From Prevotella sp. (lineage in GTDB: Bacteria; Bacteroidota; Bacteroidia; Bacteroidales; Bacteroidaceae): a stretch of 44,225 bases of DNA. The number at the start of each line of letters is the position of its first letter. Within the stretch, counting starts at the first letter, position 1. The position numbers and the translations under genes were made by a program. The notes under the pieces were generated by a model. That model saw nothing but the letters and a program-made list of their open reading frames with translations. It was not told the DNA's origin and did not search any database. Shown here in pieces: positions 1-7,500 of the stretch. The DNA lies in assembly GCA_024692385.1 (NCBI GenBank), contig JAILMS010000049.1:1-44225 (forward strand), in the 5' to 3' direction.

Positions 1-1
1 C

Positions 2-286
2 AGAGGTGGTGAGAAGGTGTATCTGTTCCAAGGCAAAGAGCTGAAAACATGGAATAATATCGGTGTGAAGTGTATCTATACAGGTGGAGGGGTAACTAAC
101 GAGACTCCTATTGTATGGGAGGACGGCACAACAACGGGTATCCGTGAGATAGAGAAAATGGGAGGTGTGGAAAATGAGAACTGGTATACGCTGGACGGTC
201 GTAAGCTGTCACCTGTCAATTCTCACCTGTCAACTATTAAGAAAGGACTCTATATCGTTAATGGTAGGAAGGTCGTAGTAAAGTAG
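2..286 (+). CDS. C-terminal end of a secreted protein (5' truncated by window edge)
   Basis: The reading frame is open from the first bases of the window, so this is the 3' end of a longer gene; the GTG at 17 is only an internal codon. The last 35 residues (WYTLDGRKL, then KKGLYIVNGRKVVVK) match the short Prevotella-type C-terminal tail that also ends two other proteins in this window (25773-28319 and 28599-30749). By analogy the protein is probably secreted or surface-attached. Its main function cannot be read from this fragment. It ends six bases before a hairpin terminator shared with the opposing tRNA gene. Confidence 0.75.
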   Translation, partial: RGGEKVYLFQGKELKTWNNIGVKCIYTGGGVTNETPIVWEDGTTTGIREIEKMGGVENENWYTLDGRKLSPVNSHLSTIKKGLYIVNGRKVVVK

Positions 287-291
287 TAAAA

Positions 292-317
292 TAAAAAAGC
301 AGCCTTAAAAGGCTGCT
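292..317 (-). terminator. Rho-independent terminator of tRNA-fMet, probably bidirectional
   Basis: A 7-bp perfect stem (AGCAGCC at 298-304, GGCTGCT at 311-317) with a 6-nt loop. Read on the minus strand it is followed by six T residues (293-298), as expected for termination of the tRNA transcript. The plus-strand gene ending at 286 may also use the hairpin. Confidence 0.75.
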
Positions 318-321
318 ATAG

Positions 322-394
322 TTGCGGAGGCAGGATTCGAACATGCGACCTCCAGGTTATGAGCCTGGCGAGCTACCAACTGCTCCACTCCGCG
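322..394 (-). tRNA. Initiator tRNA-fMet (anticodon CAT)
   Basis: Folds as a 73-nt tRNA on the minus strand with anticodon loop CTCATAA. Two bacterial initiator marks are visible: an unpaired C1-A72 at the top of the acceptor stem and the A11-T24 pair in the D stem. The anticodon stem is CCAGG/CCTGG, so only two of the usual three G-C pairs next to the loop are present. The T stem (GCATG/CCTGC) has one mismatch, T52 against C62. CCA is not encoded. An elongator tRNA-Met or tRNA-Ile2 is less likely given C1-A72. Confidence 0.9.
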
Positions 395-416
395 ATGTTT
401 TTTTCTTAAGCGGGTG

Positions 417-448
417 CAAAGGTACGACTATTTTTTGGATTATGCAAA
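417..448 (-). promoter_or_regulatory. Promoter of tRNA-fMet
   Basis: On the minus strand: TTTG (448-445), 20 bp, TACCTTTG (424-417). This is an exact Bacteroidetes -33/-7 promoter with the usual spacing. Transcription would start near 410-413, about 17 bases before the mature tRNA 5' end. The start region shares a 13-bp string with the tRNA-Lys promoter. Confidence 0.8.
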
Positions 449-504
449 TATTTTGCGTAAAAATCGCAAAAAATTGGTATTTCCACACTTTTAAGCCCGT
501 TTTA

Positions 505-536
505 TTTGGCTAATTCAGAACTATTTCCTACTTTTG
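505..536 (+). promoter_or_regulatory. Promoter of tetR-fabG
   Basis: TTTG at 505-508, 20 bp, TACTTTTG at 529-536, which fits the Bacteroidetes consensus exactly. The predicted start near 541 gives a leader of about 50 nt. A good Shine-Dalgarno (GGGAGGA, 575-581) lies 8 bp before the ATG. Confidence 0.75.
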
Positions 537-559
537 CACACAATATTTGCACTGTGCAA
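534..559. promoter_or_regulatory. Candidate TetR operator
   Basis: A perfect 13-bp inverted repeat, TTGCAC-T-GTGCAA (547-559), lies just after the predicted transcription start of the tetR promoter. A further TTGCAC copy (534-539) overlaps the -7 element. Placement fits negative autoregulation by the TetR protein encoded 30 bp downstream. The upstream copy may simply be promoter sequence, since TTTGCA is common at Bacteroidetes starts. This is inferred from position and symmetry only. Confidence 0.45.
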
Positions 560-589
560 TTACTGAAAAAGCTTGGGAGGAATTAAACT

Positions 590-1183
590 ATGTCCATATC
601 AAAGACACGACAGAAGTTAGTAGATGTAGCCCGTCAGCTGTTTGCAAAGAACGGTCTGGAGAATACGACGATGAATGACATCGCGCAGTCTTCAGGGAAG
701 GGGCGTCGTACGTTGTATACCTATTTTAAATCAAAAGATGATATCTACTACGCTGTCATTGAATCGGAGTTGGAACGCCTTTCTGACCAGTTGGACGAGG
801 TGGCTGCCAAGCGTATTCCGCCACAGGAGAAAATCATCGAACTCATCTATATGCACCTGAGCATGATTCGAGAGACGGTAGTGCGCAATGGTAACCTGCG
901 CGCTGAGTTCTTCCGTAACATCTGGATGGTGGAGAAGGTGAGAAAGAACTTTGATGATGCCGAGATAGAACTGTTCCGCAAGGTGTTCCGTGAAGGTAAG
1001 GAAGACGGCGAGTTCGACATCGACAATGTGGACTTGGTGGCAGACATCACCCACTATTGTATCAAGGGTCTTGAGGTGCCTTATATCTATGGCCGCATAG
1101 CCCACGGTATGACGGAGGAGGCTACGAAGCCGCAGGTGGCAAAGATAGTGTATAGTGCATTGGGAAAGAGAATTAAGAATTGA
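590..1183 (+). CDS. TetR/AcrR-family transcriptional regulator
   Basis: The 197-residue length is typical of TetR repressors. The N-terminal domain (about residues 7-53) has the family pattern: RQKLVDVARQLFAKNG, then TTMNDIAQSSGKGRRTLYTYF as the helix-turn-helix, then K-S-K-D-D. The rest is an all-helical ligand and dimer domain with no recognisable ligand class. The start is supported by a strong Shine-Dalgarno and a promoter 55-85 bp upstream. It is followed 41 bp later by fabG on the same strand, so it probably controls that gene and itself, and fatty-acid-related signals are a reasonable guess for the ligand. A palindrome at 547-559 is the candidate binding site. Confidence 0.9.
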   Translation: MSISKTRQKLVDVARQLFAKNGLENTTMNDIAQSSGKGRRTLYTYFKSKDDIYYAVIESELERLSDQLDEVAAKRIPPQEKIIELIYMHLSMIRETVVRNGNLRAEFFRNIWMVEKVRKNFDDAEIELFRKVFREGKEDGEFDIDNVDLVADITHYCIKGLEVPYIYGRIAHGMTEEATKPQVAKIVYSALGKRIKN

Positions 1184-1224
1184 ATTACAAAATTATATAA
1201 TTAAAAAATTACAAAATTTAAATT

Positions 1225-1962
1225 ATGGGATTATTAAGTGGTAAGACAGCGCTGATTACCGGTGCTGCACGCGGTATTGGAAAGGCTATCGCGCTGAAGT
1301 ATGCCTCAGAGGGTTGTAACATTGCATTCACTGACCTTGAGGTTAATCTGGACACCGAGAAAGAGATTGCTGCTCTGGGCGTAAAGGCTAAGAGCTATGC
1401 ATCAAACGCTGCCGATTTCGCACAGACCGAAGAGGTCGTAAAGGCTGTTAAGGAAGAATTTGGAAGCATTGATATTCTGGTTAACAACGCTGGTATTACT
1501 AAGGACGGACTGATGCTTCGCATGACTGAGCAGCAGTGGGATGCTGTGATTGCAGTAAACCTGAAGTCAGCCTTCAACTTTATCCACGCTTGTGTACCCG
1601 TTATGATGCGTCAGCGTGGTGGTTCAATCATCAACATGGCATCAGTAGTAGGTGTACACGGTAACGCTGGTCAGGCTAACTATGCTGCCTCAAAGGCTGG
1701 TCTGATTGCCCTGGCTAAGAGTATTGCTCAGGAGATGGGCCCCAAGGGCATTCGTGCTAACGCCATTGCTCCTGGCTTCATCGAGACTGCTATGACTGCT
1801 GCTCTGCCTGAGGATATCCGCAAGGAGTGGTGCAACAAGATTCCTCTGCGCCGTGGTGGTCAGGTAGAGGACATCGCCAACGTAGCTACCTTCCTGGCTT
1901 CTGATATGTCAAGCTATGTAAGCGGACAGGTTATCCAGGTTGATGGCGGTATGAATATGTAA
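1225..1962 (+). CDS. fabG: 3-oxoacyl-[acyl-carrier-protein] reductase (SDR family)
   Basis: The 245-residue length is standard for FabG, which reduces 3-oxoacyl-ACP to 3-hydroxyacyl-ACP with NADPH in fatty-acid elongation. All key short-chain dehydrogenase motifs are present: the dinucleotide loop TGAARGIG (residues 12-19), NNAG (87-90), and the catalytic residues S140, Y153 and K157 in the YxxxK motif. The ending GQVIQVDGGMNM is typical of FabG. It lies 41 bp after tetR and is followed by a strong terminator, so the two form a two-gene unit. Another SDR of similar length could look alike, but overall identity to FabG is obvious by eye. Confidence 0.93.
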   Translation: MGLLSGKTALITGAARGIGKAIALKYASEGCNIAFTDLEVNLDTEKEIAALGVKAKSYASNAADFAQTEEVVKAVKEEFGSIDILVNNAGITKDGLMLRMTEQQWDAVIAVNLKSAFNFIHACVPVMMRQRGGSIINMASVVGVHGNAGQANYAASKAGLIALAKSIAQEMGPKGIRANAIAPGFIETAMTAALPEDIRKEWCNKIPLRRGGQVEDIANVATFLASDMSSYVSGQVIQVDGGMNM

Positions 1963-1990
1963 GAAATACTCGCGTTTTAACGCATAAAAG

Positions 1991-2042
1991 CCTCATTTGT
2001 TTCAATGAAGTAAATTTTTTTTGAAATAAATGAGGTTTTTTT
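1991..2042 (+). terminator. Rho-independent terminator after fabG
   Basis: A 15-bp stem (1991-2005 with 2021-2035, one G-T wobble) with a 15-nt loop, followed by a run of seven T residues (2036-2042) and further T-rich sequence. It separates tetR-fabG from the next gene. Confidence 0.85.
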
Positions 2043-2054
2043 ATTTTTTTTCCT

Positions 2055-2062
2055 TATCTTTG
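2055..2062 (+). promoter_or_regulatory. Probable -7 element for the membrane-protein pair
   Basis: TATCTTTG matches the Bacteroidetes -7 box TAnnTTTG and lies 39 bp before the ATG at 2102. No TTTG is found at the expected upstream spacing, so this is a weaker call than the other promoters in the window. Confidence 0.5.
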
Positions 2063-2101
2063 TGGCAATTAATCTAAAACTTACTAAAAACTACTGCGAA
2101 T

Positions 2102-3283
2102 ATGGATGAAGAAAAAGTAATGCTTAATGAAGAAGCGTGGGAACATCTGGATGAAGCGATGTTTACCTCGTCGCTTATTAGCGACAAGGAGCGTGAGAAG
2201 GGTATGGTAGATGATGTGGATGACATCTATCCCCGTACCAAAGAAGAAACTGAGTACATGGACGAGCAGTTGCAGTTAGCCTTGGAGAAAGCCAAAGAGC
2301 CTAACGAGGAAAGCTTTGCCGAGCGCTACTCTATGCTGCGCGAGATCGTTGACTGGTCGAAGAAGCGTCACAGCACCTGGATGTGGAGTCTTATTGCCGG
2401 CGCACTGTTGGGAGCTGGTATCTTCTATTATTTCAAGAAAGACCAAGAGGAGGATATCCTTCGTGCCAAGGTGGAGAAAGAACAGGTACAACAGTGGAAG
2501 ACTGTGAAGGTTTCGCAGATTTCCTACGACAAGTGTCCTGGTCAGCATGCCAATGATGCATGGTCACTGCGCCTCACCTCTGCAGAGAAGTATAAGATGT
2601 ATAAGTTGATTGATTGCAAGATCTATACAGAGGGTGCTCTCAGAGATGCTGATACCTATAAGCAGCGCGCAGATACTGCCACGACGCAGGAACGAAAAGA
2701 TCAGTATCTGGAGAAGCAGAAGTATTATGAGGAGTCGTCGGTGAAGCATCGTGCTGCCTATGATTCTATCAATGCCATGAACTTTGAACAGATTCACGAG
2801 ATTGCCAAGCAGGATCTTGCCAGTAGGGTCGCAAACGAGGAGTCACACGGCAATACGTTGCGCAACTACATGATATACTTGCTGATATTGATACCTCTTT
2901 ATATTATAACGGGCTATCCGCATGGATATACCATTACGCGCCACCGTCGTCGCTCAGGATGTATGAACATCTTCCGTAAGGTGGGCTTCGGTATTGCTTC
3001 GTTCTGCTTTGGTTCAGGCTTGGCAATGAGTCTGTTGCCAGACTATGTGGTAAAGACTACCTATTCAGATGGTCATACAGAGACGCGTACTGAGAGTGAT
3101 ATGGGTAACATCATCATCCTGGCCATCAAGTTCGGCTTGATGATTGTTGGCGCCTTCATCTTCTGCTTCGTTGCTTCTGTCATCATGACTATCGAGACTT
3201 TCTACGGCTTGTTGGAGAACTTCAACTGGAAGGGCTGGATAGCTAAGTTGATGCCTCCTAAGCAGCCTCAAGAAGTGAAATAA
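2102..3283 (+). CDS. Multi-pass membrane protein of unknown function
   Basis: 393 residues, not recognised as a named family. An acidic N-terminal cytoplasmic-type segment (1-85) leads to a first membrane helix (about 92-112). A charged stretch rich in K, E, Q and Y follows (113-250; about 195-215 could be coiled coil), then three further hydrophobic segments (about 255-273, 293-312 and 336-363) and a Pro-rich end. It has its own -7 element. The next gene, 35 bp downstream, is also membrane-anchored, and a terminator follows that gene, so the two form an operon and may act together at the inner membrane. No catalytic motif is visible. Confidence 0.8.
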   Translation: MDEEKVMLNEEAWEHLDEAMFTSSLISDKEREKGMVDDVDDIYPRTKEETEYMDEQLQLALEKAKEPNEESFAERYSMLREIVDWSKKRHSTWMWSLIAGALLGAGIFYYFKKDQEEDILRAKVEKEQVQQWKTVKVSQISYDKCPGQHANDAWSLRLTSAEKYKMYKLIDCKIYTEGALRDADTYKQRADTATTQERKDQYLEKQKYYEESSVKHRAAYDSINAMNFEQIHEIAKQDLASRVANEESHGNTLRNYMIYLLILIPLYIITGYPHGYTITRHRRRSGCMNIFRKVGFGIASFCFGSGLAMSLLPDYVVKTTYSDGHTETRTESDMGNIIILAIKFGLMIVGAFIFCFVASVIMTIETFYGLLENFNWKGWIAKLMPPKQPQEVK

Positions 3284-3318
3284 AATATTTTTATTAATTC
3301 CAATAATTATTTAGAACT

Positions 3319-3717
3319 ATGAATAACTGGTTTTTCCGTTTTCTGACCAGCGGTTTTGGTACAGGAACAGCCGCAGGTAAGGCATTAGGTTGGACAATTG
3401 CTATCTGTCTGATTGGTCTGTGGATTTTTATCTGGCTCGTGAAGATAATTTACAAAGCCATCGTTGGCGAGAAGATTCCTCACTACAAGCATGGTAACTA
3501 TTGTGTTGAGCTGGTTGCCATTGGTGAAAACCCCAAGGCACTGAAGAAGCAGCTATGCGAATTCAAGGGCTATAGCAGCTCGTTGGCCAAGAAGGTGATG
3601 GGCTCTGTTCCCTCACTTGTTGTAACAGGTTTGGATAAGGAAGCTGCTGAGGATTTCCAGACAGTGATTGATGCTACTGGAGCCACTACAGAGGTTAAGA
3701 TTTACCAGCCGAAATAG
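3319..3717 (+). CDS. Membrane-anchored protein with a ribosomal L7/L12 C-terminal-like domain
   Basis: 132 residues. A Gly/Thr-rich N terminus and one strong membrane helix (about 24-46) precede a soluble domain (about 61-127). That domain reads like the L7/L12 C-terminal fold: VELVAIGENPKALKKQL, then a Gly, S-L-A-K-K-V, S-V-P-S-L-V, then A-A-E-D-F and A-T-G-A-T-T-E-V-K. The order of these elements and the ending 'GA...EVK' parallel the ribosomal stalk protein, which uses this domain to contact translation factors. Here the ribosome-binding N-terminal part is replaced by a membrane anchor. The similarity is by eye, and the role is unknown. It is probably cotranscribed with the membrane protein upstream. 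Confidence 0.8.
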   Translation: MNNWFFRFLTSGFGTGTAAGKALGWTIAICLIGLWIFIWLVKIIYKAIVGEKIPHYKHGNYCVELVAIGENPKALKKQLCEFKGYSSSLAKKVMGSVPSLVVTGLDKEAAEDFQTVIDATGATTEVKIYQPK

Positions 3718-3740
3718 CATTTAAAGGAACCCTTTATACA

Positions 3741-3778
3741 TGTCAGGCACGCCAGATGGCTGTTGCCTGACATTTTTG
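3741..3778 (+). terminator. Rho-independent terminator
   Basis: A 9-bp perfect stem, TGTCAGGCA (3741-3749) with TGCCTGACA (3764-3772), a 14-nt loop and a T run (3773-3777). It ends the operon of the two membrane proteins. Confidence 0.85.
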
Positions 3779-3788
3779 TGTCATAAAA

Positions 3789-3820
3789 TTTGGAAAATTC
3801 CTTGCTTCTTCGTAAATTTG
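3789..3820 (+). promoter_or_regulatory. Promoter of the rluA-like gene (near-leaderless)
   Basis: TTTG (3789-3792), 20 bp, TAAATTTG (3813-3820). Transcription is expected about 4-6 bases after the final G, a few bases before the ATG at 3829. The TTG at 3790 that could open a longer frame lies inside the -33 box, so it cannot be the start of translation from this promoter. Confidence 0.75.
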
Positions 3821-3828
3821 CATGCGTT

Positions 3829-4527
3829 ATGCGAGTAGTCTACGAGGATAATCATATTATCATCGTCTACAAGGAGAGTGGAGAAATCGTTCAAGGTGAC
3901 AAAACAGGCGATACTCCCTTGTCAGAAACGGTGAAACAATACATCAAAGAGAAGTACCAAAAACCGGGTGCTGTATTCTTGGGTGTGGTGCATCGTTTGG
4001 ACCGTCCGGTCTCTGGACTGGTGGTCTTTGCTCGTACCTCCAAGGCACTGACCAGACTGAACAGGATGTTCGCTGAAGGAGAAGTACATAAGACGTACTG
4101 GGCGATAGTTCAAAGAAATGAGAAGGATGAAGTAAGAGGCAAGCGTATAGATGAGTGGCAGACGCAAGAGAATTGGCTGGTACGCAACGAGAAGCAGAAC
4201 AAGTCGTATGCCTACGACCATGAGGTGCCTCGCTCAAAGAAAGCCGTGCTGCGCTATCACTTTATAGGCCGCTCAGACCGCTACTCATTGGTGGAAGTGC
4301 AGTTGTTGACAGGCCGACATCACCAGATACGCTGTCAGCTGTCCACCATAGGCTGTCCGATTAAGGGCGACTTGAAATATGGAGCACCTCGCAGCAATCC
4401 TGATGGTAGCATCTCGCTGCTATCACACCGTGTGGAATTCATCCATCCTGTGTCGAAGGAACCCATTGTGGTGGAATCGCCACTGCCTGATGACCCGCTA
4501 TGGTCGCAGATGATTATGAATCGTTAG
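3829..4527 (+). CDS. RluA-family pseudouridine synthase
   Basis: 232 residues from the ATG at 3829; an in-frame TTG at 3790 was rejected because it is part of the promoter. The enzyme isomerises uridine to pseudouridine in rRNA or tRNA. The family signature HRLDRPVSG (residues 55-63) contains the catalytic Asp58. Other family blocks follow: the KTYWAIV strand, the 'LLTGRHHQIR' loop and 'GDLKYGA'. The length fits the short RluA/TruC-type enzymes with no S4 domain, and the exact target uridine cannot be told. It sits 3 bp before tamB, so the two are probably cotranscribed. Confidence 0.88.
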   Translation: MRVVYEDNHIIIVYKESGEIVQGDKTGDTPLSETVKQYIKEKYQKPGAVFLGVVHRLDRPVSGLVVFARTSKALTRLNRMFAEGEVHKTYWAIVQRNEKDEVRGKRIDEWQTQENWLVRNEKQNKSYAYDHEVPRSKKAVLRYHFIGRSDRYSLVEVQLLTGRHHQIRCQLSTIGCPIKGDLKYGAPRSNPDGSISLLSHRVEFIHPVSKEPIVVESPLPDDPLWSQMIMNR

Positions 4528-4530
4528 GTT

Positions 4531-7500
4531 ATGAAAAAGATATTTTGGTGGATATTGATCATCTTGCTGAGCCCCGTCTTGCTCTTCGTGGTGCTGACGG
4601 TGCTGCTCTACCTGCCTCCTGTACAGAAATGGGCAGTAGACAAGGTGACAGCCATCGCCTCGGAGAAGACTGGCATGGATATCTCCATAGATCATGTCAA
4701 TCTGTCGTTTCCTCTTGACCTTGCGATTGATGAATTCCGCGTCCTGCAAAAGCCCGATACTATTGCTGATGTGGAGCGTATGGTGGTTGACGTGCAGTTC
4801 TGGCCATTGCTGGATAGTAAGGTTGTTATTAATGAACTGGAAGTTACCAATACCCGTCTGAATACGCTCGATATGGTGGCTGCCGCAAAGGTGAAGGGAC
4901 ATTTCTCTCGCCTGTTTATGGCCAGCAAGGGTATTGACCTCGACAAGCAAACCGTAGAACTCAATGGCTCACGTCTGGAAGATGCCTTCTTTGACATCCA
5001 GATGGCCGACTCTATCCCAGAAGATACTACCACCAGCGAACCTACGCTGTGGAAGATATATATAGACAGTATTACTGTTGACCGCTCAGACATTGTATTC
5101 CATATGCCGGGCGATACGATGAGCGTCAATGCCCACATGGGTAGTCTGACAGCCCGTGAAGCACTGATAGACCTCGGCTCTCAGACCTATACGGTGGGTA
5201 GCGTGGATTGGTTGCATGGTGCTGTGAAATATGACCAGAACTTCCAGCCACAGATTGAGGGCTTGGACTATAACCATATAGACCTTAGCGACATCACTGT
5301 CGGCATAGACTCCATCTATTACCATGACCCCACCATGCGTCTGCATCTCAGACAGGTGGCACTGAAGGAGAAGAGTGGTCTTGAAGTGAGTCACTTGTCT
5401 GGTCCCGTCGTCATGGAGGATGGTGCTATCAAGCTGCCTAAGTTCCGCCTGTCGACACCTTATAGTGATATTGACGTAGAACTTGATATGCCTCTGTCGC
5501 TGATGGAACCTGTTGACCCAGGAAAGATGCGACTGAAGATGAATGCTTCGCTGGGTAAGCAAGACCTCATGCCCTTTATGGCAGAGCTGCCTGCCGCCAT
5601 GCGTCAGCGTTGGCCGGAATATCCGCTTAACGTCAGTGGTCTGCTGAAAGGAAATATGCAGCACATGGACTTCCATGATTTGGAAGTGTCGCTGCCTACT
5701 GCCTTCCATGCTACTGCTACGGGCTTTGCCGCCAATCTCGATGATCCGCAGCGTCTGCGTGCTGATGTGCAGTTTACTGCCAATACCCAGAACTTGGGCT
5801 TCGTGATGGCGATGATGCCTCGCGACATGCAGCGCAACTACCGTATTCCACCACTGTCTGCCCAAGGACGCGTGAAGGCTGATGGTCAGCAGTATTTTGC
5901 TGATATTACTGCTCGTGAGGGTAGGGGAACCGTCAAAGCTAAAGGCTCGTTCAATGCAGCAGCGATGCGCTATGATGCCGACATCAAGGTGCGTGACATG
6001 AATGTTCACCACTTTATGCCTCACGACAGTATCTATACGGTATCTGCCGACATCGTTGCCAAAGGACAGGGCACCGACTTCTTCTCACCGCGTACCACAC
6101 TTGTGGCTGATGCTAAGATACACCATGTAGGTTATGGCAAGCTGAATATTGACAACATCACTGCCCACGCACTGGTCGGCAATGGTAAGGCGCATGCCAC
6201 CCTCGTCAGTCGTAACCCATTGCTGAAGGGTGCTGTCAACTTCGATGCCCTGCTGTCGACCACCCGTTTTGATGGTACGCTAAGCACCGACTTCCAGACA
6301 CTCGACTTATATGAAATGGGTGTGGTGGAGAAACCGCTGACGATTGGTATGTGTGGACATTTCGATATCAACTCCGACCTGAAGCTGACACACCATGCTA
6401 CGGGTCTTATCAATGATATCTCTATCAGTGACTCCAGTCATGTATATCGTCCCTCAGCTATCGACTTGCTGCTCAATACCACTCCTGATACTACTTATAT
6501 GCGTACTCAGAGTGGTGACTTCATCGTGAAGCTGGATGCCAGCGGTAACTATGAGCAACTGCTTAATAAGTTCATCATATTGGCTGACTCTGCCATGGCC
6601 CAGTTGGATAGAAAGACCATTGACCAACCGGCACTGCGCAGACTATTGCCTACGATGCGTATGACGGTGGAGAGCAAGCGCGAGAATCCTGTGGTGACCT
6701 TCCTGAAAGCCAGTGCTGATATTGATTTCAAGGATATGCTCTTCGACCTGTCGACGTCTGCAGCAGAAGGTGTTAATGGTCGTGGATTTATCAATTCGCT
6801 GATGGTCAGCGATATTCGTATCGATACCATCAACTTCTCGCTGACGCAGCGTCAGGAGCGACTGGCCTTTGGCGGACAAATTCGTAACAATAAGAAGAAC
6901 CCGCAGTTTGTCTTTAATGCCCTCTTTGACGGTATTATACAAGAACGTGGCGCTACGCTCGGCGTGCGCTACTACGATGCAGACAATAAACTCGGCGCTC
7001 GTGTGGGTGCTCAGGCAGAGGTAGTGGATAGCGGACTCTCCCTGCATCTTGTGCCTGCTCGTCCTACACTGGGTTATAAGGAGTTTGCAGTGAACAAAGA
7101 CAACTTCCTATTCTTAGGCGCTTCAGGAAAGGTGAAGGCGAAGGTTGACCTGCGTGCTGACGACGGTATGGGTATTCGCCTATACTCTGAAGATACCGAC
7201 CCAGACGCTTTGCAAGACCTGACGCTCAGTCTCCACCAGTTTAATCTGGAAGAGATTACCTCTGTCATTCCTTATGCACCTCGTATGTCGGGTATGCTGA
7301 ATGGTGACTATCATGTAGTACAGGATGCCAGCGGACAGTTCTCTGTAGCTGGTGATATGGGTGTTCGTAACATGACCTACGAGCGTTGTCCTATTGGTAA
7401 TATCAGTACGGAAATGGTCTATCTGCAGAAAGAGAATGATGCCCATGCCGTTGAGGCCCGTCTGATGATGGATGGCGACGAGATTGGTCTGCTTCAGGGT

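Noticed and set aside
3790-3828. Upstream TTG start for the RluA-like gene, adding 13 residues
   Set aside because: The TTG is part of the -33 box (TTTG 3789-3792) of a well-spaced promoter, and the added residues do not resemble the family. The ATG at 3829 fits the family N terminus.
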